Below, in pieces: positions 16,806 through 26,611 of a DNA stretch of 64,000 bases. How positions within the stretch are numbered: position 1 is the stretch's first letter; every line of letters starts with the position of its first letter. This stretch comes from Antarctobacter heliothermus (GTDB taxonomy: Bacteria > Pseudomonadota > Alphaproteobacteria > Rhodobacterales > Rhodobacteraceae): contig NZ_FZON01000002.1 of the NCBI RefSeq assembly GCF_900188425.1, positions 1 to 64,000 of the forward strand, written 5' to 3'. Below the pieces are notes generated by a model, which did no database searches, was not told where the DNA came from, and worked only from the letters and a program-made list of their open reading frames with translations. The position numbers and the translations under genes are program-made.

Positions 16806-19800
16806 TTAGCGGTCTGTCGCTGCCGATACTGTCGGCTCTGTGCTGTCCCCGTCAAACCGTGCAATCCATTTCCGCACGCTGACCACGTCGAAATAGATCG
16901 ACAGGACCGACGGGAACACCAGCACAACCAGCACCATGGACGCGACAAGGCCAAAGGCCACGGACACCACCAGCGGCACCAGAGTCTGCACCTGCGGGCT
17001 GGAGTCCAGGATGATCGGGATCAGCCCCATGAAGGTTGTCGAGGTCGACAGCAGGATGGGCCGGAACCGATCCCTGACCGCGTTCAGCGAGGCGGCGACA
17101 TAGTCGTCGTCCTGTAGATGGGTCTGGAAAAAGGTCAGGAAAAGGATCGCGTTGTTGACCACAATTCCCGCCAGTGAGGCAAAGCCGATCATGCTGGGCA
17201 TCGACATGTCCATTCCCAACCCCCAATGCCCCAGAATGGTGCCGATCAGCGCAAAGGGGATCGACAGCATGACCACCACCGGCAGGCTGTAGGACCGGAA
17301 CTGAAAGACCAGCACCATATAGACCCCGACCAGCCCCAGCAACAGCGCCGACATCATCGAGGATTGCGATTGCTGCTGCTCTTCGGTCGCGCCGCCGATC
17401 TTGATCTGGACGCCGGGGAACGCACCGGCCAGTTGTGGCGCAAGCTCTTGCAGCACGACGTTGGAAATGGCGGTCGAGGTGGTGACGTTGCGGTCGATCT
17501 TGCCCTGAATGCGGGCCACGGCCATGCCGTTTTTGCGTGTCACGGTGGGATAGCCCGCGGAATGGGTCAGATCCGCAACCGTTGTCAGATTGGTCAGCGC
17601 GCCCCCCGGCAGAACGATGGGAAACCGCTCCAGTTCGGTCTGGCTGGCGACGGAATCGGCCAGTTGCACCCGCACGGTGCGGTCACTGGCCCCAAGGCGA
17701 AAGCTGTCGGTCTCGGACCCCTCGAACGCGTCGCGCAGTTGTGCCGACAGCGACTGCGGCGTCAGCCCGATGGAATAGCCGTAGTTGTTCAGCCGGATCT
17801 GCACCTCGTCCCGACCGCCGTAGAGATCCTGAAACGCCTCTGTCACGTCATCGCGGGCCAACAGTCTGGTCAGCAGGAGGCCAGAGGCCTCTTCCAGATC
17901 ATCCAGATCGCGGCCCAGCAATTCGACATCCAGATCCAGCCCGCCGGGGCCGGTTTCGGCCTGGGAAAAGCTGATCTGGACAATGTCGGGCAGGGGGCCT
18001 GCGGCCACACGCCATGCCTCCAGCACATCGTCGGCCAGCACGTTGCGCAATGAGCTTTCCAGCAAGTCGACGGTGATCGTCGCGGTGTTCGATCCATTGT
18101 CCGACACATCTGCGTTGACCGCGTATTGTACCAGAACCCGCTGGACCAGCGGTGCGCCGCCTTCGGTGGCGGGCGTCAGGTCCGCATTCACCTGATCCAG
18201 ACCGCGCACCAATTGGTCCACTGTCGCCACGGTGCGTTCCCGTGCGATGCCTGACGTCAGCGAAATCCGCGTAATAAGGGTGTCACTTTCGGTCGCCGGA
18301 AAGCCGATCACCTTGATCTGGCCAGAGGCGATCAGCCCGATCGACAGGATCAGTGCCGCGATCACGGAGCCAAAGGTTAGGTAGCGCAGCCGCACGAGGG
18401 CCGACGCCAGGGGCATGACCAGCCGTTCCTTGACCCATTCCAACGCACGCGCGGCGGGGCGGATTTCATGCGAATCGGGGTCCAACTGACCCACATGGCT
18501 GAGGTGGTTGGGCAGCAGCAGGAACCCCTCGATCAGCGACAGCGACAGGGTGATCAGCAGCACCATCGGAATGAATTTCAGGATCTGCCCCATCTCGCCG
18601 GACAGGAACATCAGCGGGCCAAAGACGCAGGCGGTCGTCAGAAAAGACGACAGCACGCCCGGCATAACCTCCATCGTGCCACGCGCGGCGGCCTCCAGCG
18701 GGGGGACGCGGCGGCGCCATTTGTCGATGTTCTCGGCGATCACGATGCTGTCGTCCATGATCAGGCCGACGGCCATCAGCAGGGCGATCAGCGTGATCAT
18801 GTTGATGGTGATGCCGAGCACGCTCATGACAAAGAGCCCGCCAAGGAACGACACCGGCAGGGCGGCGGAAATCCACAGCGCCTCGCGCAGCGAAAAGAAC
18901 AGCCACATGGTCACAAAGACCAGCACCAGACCCATGCCGATGTTTTGCAGGATCAGCGTCAGCCGTTCCTCGATCAGCTCTGTCATGTTGTTGATCACGG
19001 TGATTTCAAACGGATCGGGCCATGTGGCGCGCTCTGCCTGCAGAACCTCTTCGACGCGGTCATAGACGCGGATGCTGTCCTCATCAGAGGATTTTGAGAT
19101 CGATATGATCGCCGTTTGCGCGCCGTTGATATAGCTTTGCCGGTTCTCGTCGCTGTCGACCAGCTGGACAGTTGCCAGATCGGACAGGCGCACCAGCCCG
19201 CCATCGGCGTTTTCGATCACGATCAGGTCTTCGAGATCGGATACCGTGCGGCTAGCCCCGACATAGCGCAGGATCAGACTGGACTCGCGCAGATCGGCGC
19301 TGCCCAGCGGTTGGCGCAGGCTGCGCGCCTCGATCGCGGTGACCAGATCCCGGCTGGACAGGCCAAAGCGGCGCAGCGCCTGTTGGTCGAATGTCACCTG
19401 CAATTCGCGCCCGGTGATGCCGGACACGGTGGCATCGGCCACCCCTTGCAAGGCCAGCAGGGTGTCGGCCAGCTCATCGGCATAGGCTATCAGCCCCTCT
19501 TTGCCGGTGATGCCGGAAATGGCGATCATCGCCACCAGATCACTGCGAGAGGCGATCTCGACCGCCGGGGTATTGGCGTCGTCGGGAAAGTCGCCGATGC
19601 CCGAGACGGCGGAAAACACGTCGTTGAAGAACTGGATGATGTCGCCGCCTTCTTCCAGTTCGGCGGTGGCGGCGGCGCGTCCATCAACGGACAGGCACTG
19701 GAAATCCGCAAGGCCGGTCAGGCCGGTCAATGCGTCCTCCAATGGGCCGCAGACCTCTTCGTCCACGTCCAGCGCAGAGGCGCCGGGATAGGTGACAGAG

Positions 19801-19934
19801 ACAGAGACGCTGTCGGCGGTAAATTCGGGAAATGTCTCGCGTTCGAGATTGCTGATGACGGAAATGCCCAGAATGCAGATCAGCGCCATCAGCAGATTGG
19901 CCGCTACCGGGTGGCGCACGAAATAAGAGATCAT
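16806..19934 (-). CDS. RND-family efflux pump inner-membrane transporter
   Basis: The 1042-residue protein has the AcrB/HAE1-like layout: an N-terminal helix (YFVRHPVAANLLMALICILG), a large periplasmic loop, transmembrane helices with the proton-relay motif AVGLIMDDSIVIAENI, then a second repeat ending with LAGIVVNNAILFLTFF. It exports hydrophobic or amphipathic compounds by proton antiport, together with the adaptor encoded upstream and an outer-membrane channel not found in the window. Its ATG overlaps the adaptor stop by 4 bp. The substrate is unknown; the local MarR regulator suggests a phenolic or similar inducer (inference). Confidence 0.93.
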   Translation of the reverse strand: MISYFVRHPVAANLLMALICILGISVISNLERETFPEFTADSVSVSVTYPGASALDVDEEVCGPLEDALTGLTGLADFQCLSVDGRAAATAELEEGGDIIQFFNDVFSAVSGIGDFPDDANTPAVEIASRSDLVAMIAISGITGKEGLIAYADELADTLLALQGVADATVSGITGRELQVTFDQQALRRFGLSSRDLVTAIEARSLRQPLGSADLRESSLILRYVGASRTVSDLEDLIVIENADGGLVRLSDLATVQLVDSDENRQSYINGAQTAIISISKSSDEDSIRVYDRVEEVLQAERATWPDPFEITVINNMTELIEERLTLILQNIGMGLVLVFVTMWLFFSLREALWISAALPVSFLGGLFVMSVLGITINMITLIALLMAVGLIMDDSIVIAENIDKWRRRVPPLEAAARGTMEVMPGVLSSFLTTACVFGPLMFLSGEMGQILKFIPMVLLITLSLSLIEGFLLLPNHLSHVGQLDPDSHEIRPAARALEWVKERLVMPLASALVRLRYLTFGSVIAALILSIGLIASGQIKVIGFPATESDTLITRISLTSGIARERTVATVDQLVRGLDQVNADLTPATEGGAPLVQRVLVQYAVNADVSDNGSNTATITVDLLESSLRNVLADDVLEAWRVAAGPLPDIVQISFSQAETGPGGLDLDVELLGRDLDDLEEASGLLLTRLLARDDVTEAFQDLYGGRDEVQIRLNNYGYSIGLTPQSLSAQLRDAFEGSETDSFRLGASDRTVRVQLADSVASQTELERFPIVLPGGALTNLTTVADLTHSAGYPTVTRKNGMAVARIQGKIDRNVTTSTAISNVVLQELAPQLAGAFPGVQIKIGGATEEQQQSQSSMMSALLLGLVGVYMVLVFQFRSYSLPVVVMLSIPFALIGTILGHWGLGMDMSMPSMIGFASLAGIVVNNAILFLTFFQTHLQDDDYVAASLNAVRDRFRPILLSTSTTFMGLIPIILDSSPQVQTLVPLVVSVAFGLVASMVLVVLVFPSVLSIYFDVVSVRKWIARFDGDSTEPTVSAATDR

Positions 19935-21274
19935 TCGGTGTCTCCGTCCACGTCGACCGGGCTGAGCGCCATGCCCACGATGGGCGGGCGCGGCGCCGAA
20001 AGGATCAGCCGATCTCCAGAGACCAGCCCATCACGGACAAGCACGCGTGCGTCTGCCACGGGGCCAAGCACAACCGGCGCTACGGCCAGCCGATCCTCGG
20101 CGTCAGCGACATAGACAAAGGGGGTGCCGTCGTCGCCCTGATGGACCGCCGTGCGCGGAATGGCGATGGCGGTTTCGGGCGATGTTGTCTCCAGCACCAC
20201 CGATACAAACCCGCCGACGTTCAGCGGTGGCCGCCGTCCCGGTCCGCCCGCTAGAAACGGGTCGTCCACGCGGACCGCAACGCCGATGGTGCCGGTTTCG
20301 CTGTCGATGGTGCCGCGAAAGCGGATGATTTCCGCCGGATAGCGGGCGTCGCTTCCGGCCAGATCCAGCCGGACACTGGCGGTGACGCCCGATTGCCGGA
20401 GCAGTCCCACAACCCGTGTCGAATCGATCTGGGTGGTTTCGGCCATGGTTTGTCCCAGCGCCGTCTGAACGACAGAGGCCAGAACCTGCGGCTGGAACGC
20501 GGCCACGACCTCGACCGCGTCGATGGCGTCCAATGTCAGCAACTGCTCTCCGGTGCGCACGAACTGACCGATCTCGACGTTTGCCTCGGCCACACGCCCG
20601 CGAAAGGGGGCCGACAGGGTGGTGTTGTCCAGCGCGCGCTCGGCCTCTGCCAGTTCGGCCCGGCGCACCGCAAGCGTCGCCTCCGCCGAGGCGCGCCGCG
20701 CCGGGTACAGGTCCAGCGTGTTGGTCAGTTTCGTGACCGCGTTTTCCTGCGCCAGCAACGCCTTGCGCACGGTGTCCAGTGCGGCTGCGGTGCTGGTGCC
20801 GCGATCGACAAGGTCGCGGACGCGGTCAAATTCGGCCTGCGCCACGACGCGGATGCTTTCCTCCAGCGCCAGCAGGCGGCGCGAGTTTACTTCCTCGCGC
20901 TCCAGTTCGGTCAGTGCGGCCTCGGCGGCGGCGATATTGGCGCGCGATTTCTGGATCGCCAATTCAAAGTCCGTCTTGTCGATCTGTACCAGCAGTGTGT
21001 CTTCATCGACCAGCGTGCCCTCGGCCAGATCGCCGACCAGATCCAGAATGCGCCCGTCCACCTGCGTCACGGCCGTCCAGCTGTGCATGGCCGCGACCCT
21101 GCCATAGCCGGTGGCGGACAGGGGCAGGGCGCCGGCCTCGACCGTCATCACCCGCACGGCCTGCCGCGCCTCTGCGCGGGGGGGCTGGGGCGTGTCCTTA
21201 CCGCTGGTCATCCACATGAAACCGGCAACACCAAGCGCGATGGGCGGCAGCAACAGCAGGGGTTTCAAATTCAT
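19931..21274 (-). CDS. RND efflux periplasmic adaptor (membrane fusion protein)
   Basis: The 447-residue protein has an N-terminal membrane anchor (MNLKPLLLLPPIALGVAGFMW), then lipoyl-like halves (VTQVDGRILDLVGDLAEGTLV and TLSAPFRGRVAEANVEIGQFV) flanking a long helical hairpin, and a beta-barrel domain. This is the HlyD/AcrA architecture that bridges the RND pump to an outer-membrane channel. ATG 21274 has TGGAG upstream and is followed by the anchor; the much longer upstream frame has no signal or similarity. It leads the two-gene pump operon, divergent from marR. Confidence 0.9.
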   Translation of the reverse strand: MNLKPLLLLPPIALGVAGFMWMTSGKDTPQPPRAEARQAVRVMTVEAGALPLSATGYGRVAAMHSWTAVTQVDGRILDLVGDLAEGTLVDEDTLLVQIDKTDFELAIQKSRANIAAAEAALTELEREEVNSRRLLALEESIRVVAQAEFDRVRDLVDRGTSTAAALDTVRKALLAQENAVTKLTNTLDLYPARRASAEATLAVRRAELAEAERALDNTTLSAPFRGRVAEANVEIGQFVRTGEQLLTLDAIDAVEVVAAFQPQVLASVVQTALGQTMAETTQIDSTRVVGLLRQSGVTASVRLDLAGSDARYPAEIIRFRGTIDSETGTIGVAVRVDDPFLAGGPGRRPPLNVGGFVSVVLETTSPETAIAIPRTAVHQGDDGTPFVYVADAEDRLAVAPVVLGPVADARVLVRDGLVSGDRLILSAPRPPIVGMALSPVDVDGDTE

Positions 21275-21592
21275 CGGTCTTGGCTCCAGTCTGGCCCGGG
21301 CAGGCCCCGGCGACGCATGACCGGGGTTGAACGCACCGGGTGGCAATTCCCGTCCTACAAGCCATGCACATCCTGCACGCAAAGCGCAAAAGGTCGAATT
21401 GCCGCCGCCAGCGAAGGTGTTCCGCACCGACGAACCGGGCGCAAGCAATTTGGTGAGGCGCGTGATCTGACGGACGCGGCCGGGTCCGCGCCAAGGGTCT
21501 GGTGGGCCCAATGCGATCCGTCCGGTGACACAACTCGGACCGGGTGTGGAGCTTGGCAGTCGGCAAGGATCTTGACTCGAAACGGATATTTT

Positions 21593-21606
21593 GTCTACTT
21601 GGAAAC
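21593..21606. promoter_or_regulatory. Putative MarR operator between pump and marR
   Basis: GTCTACTTGGAAAC is an imperfect dyad inside TTGT-N10-ACAA (21591-21608). On the other strand it reads GTTTCCAAGTAGAC, which differs at one base from a site at 54247. The rest of the gap, 21275-21738, shows no gene. Confidence 0.55.
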
Positions 21607-21738
21607 AATAGCGATGCCGCAAACAGTAAAATTGGGGGGGGTGGATGCGCAGAGCCGGATGTCATGTCATGGGCACGACCCGTTGCAACGGATCGTCCGC
21701 CGGCCCCAAAAATCGCGCCAATCTGAAAGGCGACTGTC

Positions 21739-22230
21739 ATGGGCAATGCGCCTGACCCGGTCAATGATGGGGCCGTGCGTTATGGTGGCCTGTCAGATTC
21801 GCTGGGCTTTTTGCTGCGACTGGCCCAGTTGCAGAGTTTTGCCGATTTCTTTCGGACATTCGAAGGCGAAGAGGTCCGCCCGGGCGAGATTTCCGTGCTG
21901 ATGGTGCTGTATGAGAACCCCGGAATCCGGCAAGGCCTGCTGGCCCGTGCGCTCAGCATCAAGCGGGCGCATATGACCAAGATGGTCCGCCAGATGGAGG
22001 CGGACGGGCTGATCACCCGCCGTGTGCCCGAGGACGACAAGCGCGCCATGGAACTGCGCTTGACCGCTTTGGGACAGGCGCGGGTCAAGGCGCTGATGCC
22101 GATCTTTGCGGACCACGAGTCGCGGGATTCCCGGTGCCTTGACCGCGCTGAGGCCGCCGAACTGAAACGGCTCTTGCGCAAGTTGCTGGATCTGCCGCTG
22201 GAGGACGGCAACGGCGCGCCGGACAAGTGA
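21739..22230 (+). CDS. MarR-family transcriptional regulator
   Basis: The 163-residue protein has the winged-helix MarR fold: FLLRLAQLQSFADFF, then RPGEISVLMVLYENPGIRQG, LLARALSIKRAHMTKMVRQM (recognition helix) and the wing ITRRVPEDDKRAMELRLTALG. The sequence resembles MarR proteins that answer to aromatic acyl-CoA or phenolic ligands, though that is uncertain. It is divergent from the RND pump operon with a dyad operator between them, the usual self-regulating layout. Confidence 0.87.
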   Translation: MGNAPDPVNDGAVRYGGLSDSLGFLLRLAQLQSFADFFRTFEGEEVRPGEISVLMVLYENPGIRQGLLARALSIKRAHMTKMVRQMEADGLITRRVPEDDKRAMELRLTALGQARVKALMPIFADHESRDSRCLDRAEAAELKRLLRKLLDLPLEDGNGAPDK

Positions 22231-22263
22231 CCGGCGATGACGCGTAGGGGCGATTGTGCGCGG

Positions 22264-23478
22264 TCAGATCACCGCCGTCTCCACCGCGCGCCGTGCGTTC
22301 AGGATGCGGTCGAACCGCATCGGCGTCAGGTCAAGGCTGCGGAACCCGCCATAGGTGATCAGCTCGGCGATGGCCCGTCCCATTGCCGGGGCCTGTTGCA
22401 ACCCGTGACCGGAAAAACCGTTCTGGAACAGCAGGTTTTCCACCTCCGGGTGCGGCCCGACAATGGCGTTCTGATCCAACGTGTTATAGGCATAGTGCCC
22501 CACCCATTCGGTCACCACGCGGATCGACTCGAACTGCGGGATGCGGTTGGCGATGATCGGCCAGACGTGATCCTGCCAGCGGTCGTGATCCATGCGAAAA
22601 TCATCCGGCTCCACCGCCAGATCCTCGGCCGGGGCGGCGCCCGCCATATAGGTTGCCGGGCCGTCCTGCCGGGTGTGGACACCAGACGGGTCGATGGTCA
22701 GCGGCAGGGCGCGATCCAGCGGTTTCTCCGCCGTATAGACCCAGTTAAAGCGGCGGCGCGGCTCTACCGGCAGCTTGATCCCCGCCATTGCCGCGGTGCG
22801 CGCGGCGCGCGGGCCAGAGGCGTTGACCAAATGGCCGCAGGCAATCTGCTGTCCATCGGCCAGCGTGACCGCCTGCACGCGGTCGCCCTTGCGGGTCATG
22901 GCCACCACCTCATTGCCGATATATTCCACCCCACGGCTGCGCGCCGACCGACGCAGCCAATCGAACAGGGTGCCGCCGTCCCAGTAGCCTTCGTCGCGGG
23001 TGTTGATCGACCCCAGCAGGATATCGTCCAGCTGGTAAAACGGATAGCGCGCCGCGATCTCATCGCGGGTCAACAGCTCTGTCCCGGCTCCGGTGGCGCG
23101 CTGCATCTGCGCGTTGACCCGCAGTTGATCGGCAAAACCCGCGTTGTCCGCAAGATAGAGATAGCCAAAGTTCTGCACCGACAGGCGTGGCGCGCGGGCA
23201 TCGCCGATCCGGTCCGGCAAGTCCTTGATGAAATCGGCGGTGAACTGCGAAATGCGCACATTCAGCGGGTCGGAAAACTGTTGCCGGATGCAGGAATAGG
23301 TATGCGCGGTCGAGCACATGGCATAGCTGGGGTCGCGTTCCACCACCAGCACGCTGCCGTCGAAATCCGGGTTTTCGGTCAGGAACCAGGCGGTTGCCGA
23401 TCCCATGATCGCGCCGCCGATGATGATGACATCGTAGGCGCTACGGGCGGGTGTAGAGGGAAACCCTGATATGGCCAT
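22264..23478 (-). CDS. DAO-family FAD-dependent oxidoreductase (amine/amino acid oxidase)
   Basis: The 404-residue protein starts with a Rossmann FAD site (YDVIIIGGAIMGSATAWFL, VVERDPSYAMCSTAHT) and ends with GFSGHGLQQAPAMGRAIAELI, the second FAD-contact block of the D-amino acid oxidase/sarcosine oxidase superfamily. NFGYLYLA and WVGHYAYNTLDQNAIVGPHP match glycine- or sarcosine-oxidase-like proteins common in Rhodobacterales. ATG 23478 has GGAGA upstream; the longer frame lacks similarity. It is divergent from the cobalamin riboswitch. The substrate is unresolved. Confidence 0.85.
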   Translation of the reverse strand: MAISGFPSTPARSAYDVIIIGGAIMGSATAWFLTENPDFDGSVLVVERDPSYAMCSTAHTYSCIRQQFSDPLNVRISQFTADFIKDLPDRIGDARAPRLSVQNFGYLYLADNAGFADQLRVNAQMQRATGAGTELLTRDEIAARYPFYQLDDILLGSINTRDEGYWDGGTLFDWLRRSARSRGVEYIGNEVVAMTRKGDRVQAVTLADGQQIACGHLVNASGPRAARTAAMAGIKLPVEPRRRFNWVYTAEKPLDRALPLTIDPSGVHTRQDGPATYMAGAAPAEDLAVEPDDFRMDHDRWQDHVWPIIANRIPQFESIRVVTEWVGHYAYNTLDQNAIVGPHPEVENLLFQNGFSGHGLQQAPAMGRAIAELITYGGFRSLDLTPMRFDRILNARRAVETAVI

Positions 23479-23644
23479 GAGGCGTTCTCCGCATGAGGTG
23501 CCGCCCTTGATCAGGCGCGCAGCGTGACGGTTGACCGGCCCACGCAAGGGACGGGACGACACCTTCCTTACCCGGCGATGTGACCCTTGACCATATCGGT
23601 GCTGCGCGGTCTTGACGGGTCCGGGCGGCTACGCCACTCTGGCC

Positions 23645-23822
23645 GCGATGGTGACCGCGTCCTGTGCGGTCGAATAGGGAATACGGTGCGGGGCAGGCCC
23701 CCAATTCCGTGACTGCCCCCGCAACTGTAAGCGGCGAGCCATCCCGTAAACACCACTGGACCGTCGGTCCGGGAAGGTTCGGGATTGTGCCTTGACCCGC
23801 GAGTCAGGAGACCTGCCATCGC
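23645..23822 (+). ncRNA. Cobalamin (adenosylcobalamin) riboswitch
   Basis: The aptamer is closed by a perfect stem, GCGATGG (23645-23651) with CCATCGC (23816-23822). Inside are the conserved class features in order: ATAGGGAATACGGTG, CCGTGACTGCCCCCGCAACTG, GTAAGCGG, CACCACTGG, GGGAAGG and finally GAGTCAGGAGACCTGCC. A terminator follows at once. It faces right, so the gene at 23953 is the only candidate target. Confidence 0.95.
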
Positions 23823-23845
23823 CGGGCCCCTGTGGGTCCGTTTTT
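23823..23845 (+). terminator. Riboswitch expression platform: intrinsic terminator
   Basis: CGGGCCC (23823-23829) pairs with GGGTCCG (23834-23840, one G-U pair) around CTGT, followed by TTTTT (23841-23845). It abuts the 3' strand of the aptamer closing stem, so cobalamin binding probably decides termination. Confidence 0.85.
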
Positions 23846-23952
23846 CACTCAACCCGGGCGGGGTGCTCCGGAGATGCGAGGCCCCATGGCGCTTGATCGC
23901 CCGCTGACATCGCTGATCCGATCCGCTTCCCGCCCTTGGCGCGGAGGGCGCG

Positions 23953-24255
23953 ATGTCGATCGAACTGGTCCTGACACAATTGCAATGCCGGGCAGACACG
24001 CCGGAACGGGCGCATGAACTGGCCTGCATGGGGTATCTGCAATGGCTGGGCGGCCTGCCCGGTTGCGCCAGCTACGAGGCAGAGGCGGTGCGCGCCTGGC
24101 TGCGGGCGCAACCCTTTGCCCGGACCGATCCGGCGGTGGCGGTCTTTTGCGCGCTGCTGGACGCATCGCTGCGGCATCCGGGCCGTGCGCTGGACCTGAC
24201 GTTGCCGCGCCCGCAACGTCGGGGCGGGGCACGCCAGCGGCGTCTGCTGCTTTGA
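23953..24255 (+). CDS. Small protein of unknown function under cobalamin riboswitch control
   Basis: This 100-residue protein begins MSIELVLTQLQC with GGAGGG 4 bp upstream of the ATG, a strong ribosome-binding site. It has cysteines at 12, 25, 38 and 66 and a histidine at 21, no signal peptide or membrane segment, a helical middle (ERAHELACMGYLQWLGGLPG) and a basic tail with repeated Arg (PQRRGGARQRRLLL). I do not recognise the family. It lies 107 bp after the riboswitch terminator and is followed by a convergent gene, so it is the sole riboswitch target. The Cys/His set could ligate metal or cobalt (inference). Confidence 0.75.
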   Translation: MSIELVLTQLQCRADTPERAHELACMGYLQWLGGLPGCASYEAEAVRAWLRAQPFARTDPAVAVFCALLDASLRHPGRALDLTLPRPQRRGGARQRRLLL

Positions 24256-24295
24256 GACATGGGCCAGGGCGGAACAGCCTCCGGCGGTGCGCGGG

Positions 24296-26611
24296 TCAGG
24301 CGGGGACGTCCTCCTGCCCCGTCGCGGGCGGGGCCGCCGCCAGATGCACCGTCCGCGTCGGAAAGGCAAAGCTGACATGCATCTCCTTGGCCAGCGACAG
24401 GATGTCGAGGATCAGCGCCTGTTGTGCGGCGACCTGTGCCTCATAGGTGACAACCTTGAAGTGGCCCCACAGTTCGATGTCGACGCTTTGCGGGCCCAAC
24501 GACACGACCCCGATGGTGACATCCTCGGTGTCGGCGTCGGGCTGGTGGCAATACACCTCCATCAGCCGCGCGACAAAGCGTTCCAGCCGGTCGCGCGGGG
24601 TGTCAAAGGTCAGCCCGATCAGCATTTGAACCTTGCGCCTCTGTCGGTTGTCCCAGTTGGTGATCACCTGATCGGACAACTGCGCGTTGGGCATGATCAT
24701 CAGCGTGTTGTCCATCGTCCGCAACCGGGTCGAGCGCAGGCCGACGGTTTCGATGACCGCCAGTGTTCCAGCCGCCTCGATCATGTCGCCCTTGCGAAAG
24801 GGGCGGTCCGACAACAGGATGGCCCCGCCGATGATGTTGGCCACCGTCTCGCGCGCGGCAAAGGCCACCGCGACCCCGCCGATGCCGAGCCCGGTCAGCA
24901 CACCCTCGTACGGCAGGCCCGCCACGTCCGCACAGGCAATCACGGCCCCGATGACCACAAGCAATTTCAGCAATCCCTGCGCCAGCGACAAGACGATCTC
25001 GTCTGTATAGGCGCTGGTCTGCACCGCGCGCACCATCAGTGCGCCGTGGACAAGCGACACCGCACGATAGGCCAAGGCCGCCACGGCAAAGATCAACAGG
25101 ATCGCCGACAGCGCCGAAACGGGTCCGAAGGCGCGCAACGTCAGGCCCAGTCGCTCGCTGGCATCCAGAAAGAGCAGCGCCGCCATCAACAGTCCTGCCG
25201 GCGCGCCCATCTGCGCAAGATGCGCCGCCATCGGACCTCTGCCGGACCCCAACGCCCGCGCCGCGCGCCGGGCCAGCGCCAGGACGCCCGACATCGCCAG
25301 CAGGTAGGCGGCCAAACCGATCCACTGCCAGAGTTCCAGCCCCAAGACGCGGCGCTGCAACCCGTCGGCCCGCGCAAGAACCGCCCGCCGCGTGGCGAAA
25401 TACTGCGACAAGGGAGGGGGTGCCGTCAGCCCCGGAGCAATGGGCATACGCTCCAGCGCCTCGTAGAGCGCGGGCAGTGCCTCCATCGTGTCGCGCGAAA
25501 ACCGCCAGAGCCGCTCGACCAGACGGCCATCCTCATCCTTGATGTCGGTCGGCGCGATGATGATCTTGCCCAGCGGGTGCCGATAAAACGTATAGGGCAG
25601 CGGGCGCGCAGGATCGTCCGGGATTTCTTGCCAGTAGACATAGCCGATCCTGTCGATGGTGCGCTTGAGGTAGTCGGCCATCAGCGCGCCCTCGGCCCGG
25701 CGCAACTGGCGCGGTACATGGTCAAGGTCCAGTGCGCGCAAGGCCCGTGCACCGCCTGCGCCGTCCCAATCTGCTGTACCCAGTATGAAATCCATCATCA
25801 CCATGCGCGGCGACCCGGCGCGGGCTTTTTCCAGTTCGTCCAAGGTCTTGTATCCGCGAGCGGCGATCAAACGGGCAAGATCCGCTTGCAGGTTCGGACC
25901 GGGCGGCAAGACAAGCTGCCAAAGGTTCGTGTCGTCTAGCCGGAACACCAGCTGATACGTCGCCCCTGCGCCTGCCGGTCCGATGTCATAGGTCAGTTCG
26001 GTGCCCGGCTCTGCCTCTGGCGGAGGCACTGGCGCGTCCCAAAGTCGAAAGGTGGATATGTCGAGGATGTGCCAGAGCGTGCGCCGCCGCCGGTCGCGAT
26101 CCGAAGAATCGCCTTCGGGACCGTCATAGGACAGCAGCGGTTCGATCCAGCGCACCTGACCTTCGCGGCCATGATACTGGGCATCGTTGCCAGCGGCGAG
26201 GATGCTGCGCAATTTGGCCTGCGGCGTTGCACCGCTCCACCAGTCCGGACGTTGTTGTTGGGCGATCCCGGCGCGGTGGCCGTTCCACCAGTCGCCAGAG
26301 CCAAAACGCCCGGCAAAGCTTTGCCCGTCCTGCGCCAGCACAAAGATGAAGCTTCCGCTTTCGTCTGCCTCTTGCCAGGTGCCGCGCAGGACGCCGTCTT
26401 GCGTGATGCCCGTCACCCGCCCGTCGCCAGGCTGATAAGTGCCGTAAACGGTCTCTCCGCGCTGTTCCAGAAGGACAAAAGCCTCTCCAACAGACCAGTA
26501 AGTCTGCCAGTCGCCGGGCCATCCGTCCTGCGCCACGCCACTGCGGGGCAGGGCCACGATCAGGCCCAGAATCAGCAAGAACAGCGGGATCGGGCGCAGG
26601 GGCGGTGACAT
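24296..26611 (-). CDS. Large mechanosensitive ion channel (MscS family)
   Basis: The 771-residue protein has a signal peptide (PLFLLILGLIVALPRSGVAQD), a long periplasmic N-terminal region (about residues 30-400) I do not recognise, several membrane helices from about 420, and a C-terminal MscS core: the pore helix reads GVLTGLGIGGVAVAFAARETVANIIGG, followed by the beta domain FRKGDMIEAAGTLAVIETVGLRSTRLRTMDNTLM. It would act as an osmotic release valve in the inner membrane. ATG 26611 is chosen for the signal peptide; no strong ribosome-binding site precedes it. The tail converges with the riboswitch gene. Confidence 0.88.
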   Translation of the reverse strand: MSPPLRPIPLFLLILGLIVALPRSGVAQDGWPGDWQTYWSVGEAFVLLEQRGETVYGTYQPGDGRVTGITQDGVLRGTWQEADESGSFIFVLAQDGQSFAGRFGSGDWWNGHRAGIAQQQRPDWWSGATPQAKLRSILAAGNDAQYHGREGQVRWIEPLLSYDGPEGDSSDRDRRRRTLWHILDISTFRLWDAPVPPPEAEPGTELTYDIGPAGAGATYQLVFRLDDTNLWQLVLPPGPNLQADLARLIAARGYKTLDELEKARAGSPRMVMMDFILGTADWDGAGGARALRALDLDHVPRQLRRAEGALMADYLKRTIDRIGYVYWQEIPDDPARPLPYTFYRHPLGKIIIAPTDIKDEDGRLVERLWRFSRDTMEALPALYEALERMPIAPGLTAPPPLSQYFATRRAVLARADGLQRRVLGLELWQWIGLAAYLLAMSGVLALARRAARALGSGRGPMAAHLAQMGAPAGLLMAALLFLDASERLGLTLRAFGPVSALSAILLIFAVAALAYRAVSLVHGALMVRAVQTSAYTDEIVLSLAQGLLKLLVVIGAVIACADVAGLPYEGVLTGLGIGGVAVAFAARETVANIIGGAILLSDRPFRKGDMIEAAGTLAVIETVGLRSTRLRTMDNTLMIMPNAQLSDQVITNWDNRQRRKVQMLIGLTFDTPRDRLERFVARLMEVYCHQPDADTEDVTIGVVSLGPQSVDIELWGHFKVVTYEAQVAAQQALILDILSLAKEMHVSFAFPTRTVHLAAAPPATGQEDVPA

